In this document: piece by piece, positions 5,654 to 10,087 of the stretch
Position numbering within the stretch: position 1 is the stretch's first letter
How the letters are laid out: the number at the start of each line of letters is the position of its first letter
NCBI GenBank assembly: GCA_017883125.1
Contig: JADGOD010000220.1
Span: 1 to 10,087, forward strand
Reading direction: 5' to 3'
Length of the DNA: 10,087 nt
Origin: Acidimicrobiales bacterium
Lineage (GTDB): Bacteria; Actinomycetota; Acidimicrobiia; Acidimicrobiales; RAAP-2
Made by a program: the position numbers and the translations under genes
Notes under the pieces: generated by a model
What the model was told of the DNA's origin: nothing
The model's database searches: none
Seen by the model: the letters and a program-made list of their open reading frames with translations, nothing else

Positions 5654-6651
5654 GCGCCGAGCAGAGCTCCGAATCCATGGTGGGACGCCACCTGCTCTCC
5701 ATCGCCGACCTCGGGGCCGAGGGCCTCCGAGAGATCCTCGAGGTGGCAGAGGCGTTCGGCGAGGTGGAGCGGCGCAGCGTCCGCAAGGTCCCGACCCTCA
5801 AGGGGAAGGTCATCGCGTCGCTGTTCTTCGAGGAGTCGACTCGGACCCGCCTGAGCTTCGAGACGGCGGCGAAGCGGCTGTCCGCGGACGTGCTCTCCCT
5901 GGCGGTGGCGTCGAGCTCGGTCAAGAAGGGCGAGTCCCTCCGAGACACGGTGGAGACCATCGAGGCGATGGGGATCGACGCCGTGGTCCTGCGCCATCGC
6001 TCCGCGGGTGCGCCGCACCAGGTGGCGCGATGGCTGACGAACGCCCGGGTGATCAACGCGGGGGACGGCTCGCACGAGCACCCGACCCAAGCGCTGATCG
6101 ACCTCCTCACGGTCCGCCAGGTCCGTGCCGAGGCAGATGGCACGAGCTCGGAAGGCACGGGGCTCCGCTCATTTGAGGGCCTCGAGGTGCTCATCGTCGG
6201 CGACATCCGCCACAGCCGAGTGGCGAGGAGCCAGGTCCTGGCCTACTCCCTGGCGGGAGCGCGGATCCGCATCTGCGCGCCGGGGACGCTCCTGCCCATC
6301 GGGTGTGAGACGTGGCCGGTCGAGGTGGTCCACGACCTCGACGCGGCGCTTCGAACTGCGGACGTCGTCTCGCTGCTCAGGATGCAAGAGGAGCGGGGGA
6401 GCGGCTCGTTCGTTCCCTCCCTCCACGAGTTCACCGCCACCTTCGGGATGACGGAGCGCCGGGCGAGGCTGCTGAAGCAAGGCGCGGTGATCACGCATCC
6501 CGGTCCCATGGTCCGCGGCGTCGAGATCGCCTCATCGGTGGCCGACGACCCACGGTGCCTGGTGCGCCGGCAGGTGTCCAACGGCGTGCCTGTGCGCATG
6601 GCCGCCCTCTTCCTCTCCCTCTCCTCGAGCTCGGCGGTGCGTGATGTCTGA
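5650..6651 (+). CDS. pyrB: Aspartate carbamoyltransferase catalytic subunit
   Basis: Joins carbamoyl phosphate and aspartate to give N-carbamoyl-aspartate, the committed step of UMP synthesis. The 333-residue protein has the carbamoyl-phosphate domain with FFEESTRTRLSFE (Ser63-Arg67), the SSVKKGESLRDT loop with its Lys and the VLRHRSAGAPH segment. It also has GDGSHEHPTQAL (His142-Gln147), and an aspartate-binding domain with LLRMQEER and THPGPMVRGVEI (His283-Ile292). All residues expected for catalysis are visible. It is slightly longer than the roughly 310-residue norm because of a polar insert, AEADGTSSEGTG, between the two domains (about residues 160-171). The GTG start at 5650 overlaps the pyrR stop, with GGAG five bases upstream. 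No regulatory pyrI and no inactive pyrC homologue is next to it, as expected when PyrR does the regulation. Confidence 0.96.
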   Translation: MSAEQSSESMVGRHLLSIADLGAEGLREILEVAEAFGEVERRSVRKVPTLKGKVIASLFFEESTRTRLSFETAAKRLSADVLSLAVASSSVKKGESLRDTVETIEAMGIDAVVLRHRSAGAPHQVARWLTNARVINAGDGSHEHPTQALIDLLTVRQVRAEADGTSSEGTGLRSFEGLEVLIVGDIRHSRVARSQVLAYSLAGARIRICAPGTLLPIGCETWPVEVVHDLDAALRTADVVSLLRMQEERGSGSFVPSLHEFTATFGMTERRARLLKQGAVITHPGPMVRGVEIASSVADDPRCLVRRQVSNGVPVRMAALFLSLSSSSAVRDV

Positions 6652-7966
6652 GACCCTTCTGATCCACGGTGGCTCGGTGGTCACCCCGACGGAGGTCCGA
6701 CGGGCCGACGTCCTCGTCGTCGACGGCGTCATCGCAGCGGTCGGCGAGGGGCTGGAGGCCCCTGACGGGACGAGGCGCCTCGATGCGACCGGCTGCTGGG
6801 TCGGCCCGGGACTGGTCGATCTCCACACCCACCTGCGCGAGCCGGGTGGCGAGGAGGCCGAGACCGTCGAGAGCGGGGCGCGAGCGGCGATGTGCGGCGG
6901 CTACACGGCCGTGGTGGCCATGCCGAACACCACTCCTTCGACAGACTGCGCGGCGGTCGTCGCCCAGGTGATAACGCTCGGGAGGGCCACCTCGATCGAC
7001 GTCATGCCATCCGGAGCGATCACGGTCGGCCGGGAGGGGACGCACCTCGCTCCGATGGCCGAGATGGCGGCGCTCGGCGTCACGATCTTCACCGATGACG
7101 GCATGGGCGTCCAAGACGCGGGGCTGATGCGACGGGCCATGGAGTACGGACGCGGGCTGGGGGTGACGCTGGCCGAGCACTGCGAGGACGAATCGCTGGC
7201 CGCCGGTGGATGCATGAACGAGGGCGCGCTGTCGTCCTCACTGGGCCTGGTGGGCAGGCCCGGGATCGCCGAAGAGGCGATGGTCGCTCGGGATCTGCTG
7301 CTGGCCGAGCGGACCGGGTGCTCGCTCCACCTCCTCCACCTCTCCACGGCGCGGTCGATCGAGCTGCTCACCGAAGCCCGAGCGAGGGGAGTGGTGGTGA
7401 CCGCCGAGGTCGCCCCGCACCACCTCACCTTGACCGAGGACCTGTGCGCGACCTATGACACCGTCTACAAGGTCCACCCGCCGCTGCGGGGGGCGGACGA
7501 CGCCGCCGCCCTTCGCCTGGCGCTCAGCGATGGCCACCTCGACGCCGTGGCGACCGATCACGCGCCGCATCCACCTCAAGCGAAGGATCGACCCTTCGAC
7601 GATGCCGCTCCAGGGATGGTCGGCCTGGAGACGGCGCTCGCGCTGACGATCGAGGCGCTCGGCGGTGAGGCTGCAGACCCGAGGGCGGTGTTCCGGGTGC
7701 TGAGCCGGACACCGGCGGCGATCGCCCGGCTTCGAGCATCCGATGAGCGAATCGGCGGGTTTAGCGCCCAGGGCGGCGACCTGGCTCCCGGGGAGGACGC
7801 CAACCTCTGCGTGGTCGATGTCTCGGCTCGCCCGGTCGTCGATCCTCACAGACTGCACAGCAGATCGAAGAACACGCCGTATGCGGGGAGGACGCTGTTG
7901 GCCGGAGTTCGTCACACCGTGGCACGAGGGATCGCCATCGTGATCGACGGGGAGGCACAGCGATGA
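6644..7966 (+). CDS. pyrC: Dihydroorotase, class I
   Basis: Amidohydrolase-fold zinc enzyme that cyclises N-carbamoyl-aspartate to dihydroorotate. The 440-residue protein shows the metal-binding HxH as LHTHLREPG (His61, His63), the TAVVAMPNTTPSTD signature and IFTDDG (Asp151-Asp152, which bridges the metals in class I enzymes lacking a carboxylated Lys). It also shows AEHCED (His179), HLLHLST, EVAPHHLTLT and ATDHAPH with the catalytic Asp305. The site is complete, so the enzyme is probably active rather than a structural partner of PyrB. Start: ATG 6644 gives MSETLLIHGG and overlaps pyrB by eight bases; the GTG directly before it (6641) is an alternative adding one residue. The Shine-Dalgarno is poor, which fits coupling to pyrB. 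The TGA overlaps the carA ATG. Confidence 0.96.
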   Translation: MSETLLIHGGSVVTPTEVRRADVLVVDGVIAAVGEGLEAPDGTRRLDATGCWVGPGLVDLHTHLREPGGEEAETVESGARAAMCGGYTAVVAMPNTTPSTDCAAVVAQVITLGRATSIDVMPSGAITVGREGTHLAPMAEMAALGVTIFTDDGMGVQDAGLMRRAMEYGRGLGVTLAEHCEDESLAAGGCMNEGALSSSLGLVGRPGIAEEAMVARDLLLAERTGCSLHLLHLSTARSIELLTEARARGVVVTAEVAPHHLTLTEDLCATYDTVYKVHPPLRGADDAAALRLALSDGHLDAVATDHAPHPPQAKDRPFDDAAPGMVGLETALALTIEALGGEAADPRAVFRVLSRTPAAIARLRASDERIGGFSAQGGDLAPGEDANLCVVDVSARPVVDPHRLHSRSKNTPYAGRTLLAGVRHTVARGIAIVIDGEAQR

Positions 7967-9048
7967 GGAAGCGCGCCCACCTGGTCCTCTCCGATGGAAC
8001 GGCCTTCGAAGGCCAAGGAGCCGGTTCGCTCCTCGACGGGGGGATGGCCACCGGCGAGGTCGTCTTCAACACGGCGCTGAGCGGCTACCAAGAGGTGATC
8101 ACCGATCCGAGCTACGCCGGTCAGATCGTGGCCTTCACCTATCCCCATATCGGCAACTACGGGGTGACGACGCTCGACAACGAGTCGCGCAAGGCGTTCC
8201 TCTCGGGGATCGTCGTGCGTGACCTCCCGCCGCTCCACTCATCCTGGCGCTCCGAAGGTGCGCTCGAGACGCTCCTGATCGACCAGGGTGTGCCTGCCAT
8301 CACCGGCATCGACACCCGCCGCCTGACCCGGCACCTGCGCTCATCGGGAGCGATGCCGTGCGTGATGGGCACGGCGGACCTCGACGAGCTCCGCGAGGCG
8401 GTCCGCACGGCGACGGGCACCGACGGCTGCGATCTTGCCTCCGTGGTGACGACGCCCACGCCCTACTCGGTGGGAGCTGGCGACTTCAGGGTCGTGGCGC
8501 TGGACCTCGGGATCAAGAGCACGATCCTGGCCTATCTGGCGACGTTCGCCACCGTCGAGGTCGTCCCGGCGTTCACCTCGGCCGACGAGATCCTGGCCCG
8601 GGAGCCCGACGGCATCTTCCTCTCGAACGGCCCGGGGGACCCCGCGGCCCTCGGAGGCGTCGCGTCGACGGTCTCGTCGCTGCTGGGCACCCGCCCGATC
8701 TTCGGGATCTGCCTGGGCCACCAAGTCCTCGCCGGGGCGCTCGGCGGCTCGACGTTCAAGCTCCCCTTCGGCCACCACGGGTCGAACCACCCGGTCAAGA
8801 ACCTGGTCACCGGCCACGTGGAGATCACGGCGCAGAACCACAACTACGCGGTGGTCGACGGCTCGGTTCCCGGAGCGGTGGTCACCCATGTGAACCTGAA
8901 CGACGGCATCATCGAGGGGATCGCCGTCGCCTCGGCTGACGCCGTCAGCGTCCAGCACCATCCTGAGGCGGGACCTGGACCGCACGATGCCGCCTATCTG
9001 TTCGATGACTTCGCCCGCCGCATGGCGGAGCGGACGATGGGCCGGTGA
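7963..9048 (+). CDS. carA: Carbamoyl phosphate synthase small (glutaminase) subunit
   Basis: Hydrolyses glutamine and channels ammonia to CarB for carbamoyl phosphate, shared by pyrimidine and arginine synthesis. The 361-residue protein has the N-terminal CPSase domain with the signature NTALSGYQEVITDPSYAGQ and the YPHIGNYG loop. A class I glutamine amidotransferase domain follows, with FLSNGPGDPA, the nucleophile Cys250 in GICLGHQ (codon 8710-8712), the GSNHPVKN and TAQNHNYAV segments, and the His333-Pro-Glu335 catalytic pair in HHPEAGPGP. The triad is complete. The ATG overlaps the pyrC stop as ATGA (7963-7966), and GGGGAGG (7949-7955) seven bases upstream gives the strongest ribosome binding site in the operon. 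Mycobacterial pyr operons have a small membrane-protein gene between pyrC and carA; here it is absent. Confidence 0.96.
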   Translation: MRKRAHLVLSDGTAFEGQGAGSLLDGGMATGEVVFNTALSGYQEVITDPSYAGQIVAFTYPHIGNYGVTTLDNESRKAFLSGIVVRDLPPLHSSWRSEGALETLLIDQGVPAITGIDTRRLTRHLRSSGAMPCVMGTADLDELREAVRTATGTDGCDLASVVTTPTPYSVGAGDFRVVALDLGIKSTILAYLATFATVEVVPAFTSADEILAREPDGIFLSNGPGDPAALGGVASTVSSLLGTRPIFGICLGHQVLAGALGGSTFKLPFGHHGSNHPVKNLVTGHVEITAQNHNYAVVDGSVPGAVVTHVNLNDGIIEGIAVASADAVSVQHHPEAGPGPHDAAYLFDDFARRMAERTMGR

Positions 9049-9051
9049 GCA

Positions 9052-10087
9052 ATGCCCCGTCGTGACGATCTCTCATCGATCCTGGTGATCGGCTCCGGCC
9101 CGATCATCATCGGACAGGCGTGCGAATTCGACTACTCAGGCACGCAAGCCTGCCGTGTGCTCCGCGAAGAGGGCTATCGGGTCATCCTGGCCAACTCGAA
9201 CCCGGCGACGATCATGACTGATCCGTCGACCGCGGACGCCACGTACATCGAGCCGCTCGACGTCGACGTGCTCACCGCCATCATCGAGCGTGAGCGTCCT
9301 GATGCCCTGCTTCCGACCCTGGGTGGCCAGACGGCCTTGAACCTGACGATGGAGCTGGTCGCGCGTGGGGTCCCCGAACGGTTCGGCGTCGAGATCATCG
9401 GGGCGAGACCCGAGGCCATCGAGACCGCAGAGGACCGGGATCGCTTCAAGGTGGCGATGACCGAGATCGGCCTGCGCGTGCCGGAGTCGGGCTTCGCCCA
9501 CGATCTCGCCGAGGCGGTCGAGATCGCACGGACGATCGGGTTCCCGATCATGGTGCGACCCTCGTACATCTTGGGTGGGCAGGGGACCGGGATCGCGCCC
9601 GATGAGACGATCTTCCTGCGCCTTGCCGCCGAAGGGCTCGCCGCGAGCCCGGTCAGCGAGATCCTCGTGGAGAAATCGATCGCCGGCTGGAAGGAGTTCG
9701 AGCTCGAGGTCATGCGGGACGCCGCGGACAACTGCGTCGTGATCTGCTCGATCGAGAACGTCGACCCCATGGGCGTGCACACCGGGGACTCGATAACCGT
9801 GGCACCCGCCCAGACGCTCTCTGACGTCGAGTACCAAGCGATGCGTGACGACGCGTTCGCCTGCCTGCGGCGCGTCGGTGTGGAGACCGGTGGGTCCAAC
9901 GTGCAGTTCGCCGTCGATCCGCTGACCGGCCAGCGGGTCGTGATCGAGATGAACCCACGTGTGTCCCGTTCCAGCGCGCTGGCGTCGAAGGCAACCGGGT
10001 TTCCGATCGCCAAGATCGCTGCCCGCCTGGCTGTTGGCTACCGTCTCGACGAGATCACCAACGACATCACCCGCGCCACGCCGGCGA
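9052..10087 (+). CDS. carB: Carbamoyl phosphate synthase large subunit, 3'-truncated by window edge
   Basis: The first 345 codons of CarB, normally about 1,070-1,100 residues. The enzyme uses two ATP, bicarbonate and CarA-derived ammonia to make carbamoyl phosphate. The visible part holds the preATP-grasp segment (ILVIGSGPIIIGQACEFDYS, then TQACRVLREEG, ANSNPATIMTDP and LLPTLGGQTALNL) and most of the first ATP-grasp domain. Marks of that domain are DRDRFKVAM, GFPIMVRPSYILGGQGTGIA, the ELEVMRDAADN strand, ICSIENVDPMGVHTGDSITVAPAQTL, and the Mg-binding VVIEMNPRVSRSSALASKATG. No frame break is seen. The ATG at 9052 follows the carA stop by three bases. A GTG overlapping that stop is out of frame and closes after six codons, so it is not the start. 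The Shine-Dalgarno (GGTGAG) is close and weak, consistent with re-initiation after carA. Confidence 0.96.
   Translation, partial: MPRRDDLSSILVIGSGPIIIGQACEFDYSGTQACRVLREEGYRVILANSNPATIMTDPSTADATYIEPLDVDVLTAIIERERPDALLPTLGGQTALNLTMELVARGVPERFGVEIIGARPEAIETAEDRDRFKVAMTEIGLRVPESGFAHDLAEAVEIARTIGFPIMVRPSYILGGQGTGIAPDETIFLRLAAEGLAASPVSEILVEKSIAGWKEFELEVMRDAADNCVVICSIENVDPMGVHTGDSITVAPAQTLSDVEYQAMRDDAFACLRRVGVETGGSNVQFAVDPLTGQRVVIEMNPRVSRSSALASKATGFPIAKIAARLAVGYRLDEITNDITRATPA

Noticed and set aside
9174..10013. 279-residue open frame antisense to carB, and similar ones antisense to pyrB, pyrC and carA
   Set aside because: Ser/Arg-rich shadow products without domain features, opposite fully recognisable enzymes; caused by codon bias.

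Overview
The window looks like a chromosomal segment of a high-GC actinobacterium, possibly an Acidimicrobiia-type lineage. The reasons are GC-rich codon use, frequent GTG starts, tightly overlapping genes, and the order pyrR-pyrB-pyrC-carA-carB with a PyrR-type RNA hairpin at the ribosome binding site. The class-level placement is inference. I saw no mobile element, tRNA, rRNA or CRISPR array.

Left part (1-3027, plus strand): the end of a terminal-oxidase operon. It holds the C-terminal two thirds of a haem-copper oxidase subunit I (ctaD-like, cut by the window edge), a five-helix subunit III (ctaE-like), an unlisted 38-residue single-helix protein, and a divergent CtaG-like assembly protein. 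Subunit I keeps all visible haem and CuB ligands and the HPEVY motif. It has Ile where A-type oxidases have the K-channel lysine, and Gly where they have the Mg-site Asp. The CtaG-like protein lacks the family's characteristic histidines.

Middle (3053-4946, minus strand, convergent with the oxidase operon): a translationally coupled cassette. In transcription order it has a degraded redoxin remnant (TlpA/ResA-like C-terminus with the cis-proline replaced), an intact membrane-anchored SCO/SenC copper chaperone, and an unrecognised one-helix secreted-domain protein. Each joint is an ATGA overlap. The SCO protein presumably serves CuA assembly in the oxidase next door. A hairpin-forming inverted repeat lies where the two operons meet.

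Right part (5084-10087, plus strand, divergent from the cassette): the de novo UMP operon pyrR, pyrB, pyrC, carA and the first third of carB. These cover glutamine-dependent carbamoyl phosphate synthesis, aspartate transcarbamoylation and dihydroorotate formation, with PyrR as the RNA-binding regulator. Directly before the pyrR Shine-Dalgarno (5039-5071) is a hairpin with the PyrR-binding architecture: lower stem, purine bulge, upper stem, and hexaloop CUGUGA followed by GGCU. No terminator follows it, so control is probably translational. The pyr half is visibly richer in GC than the oxidase half.

Most of the window is ordinary housekeeping. The parts worth a second look are the altered proton pathway in the oxidase, the small oxidase-operon protein, the histidine-free CtaG-like protein, the SCO cassette with its unknown partner, and the PyrR RNA element.
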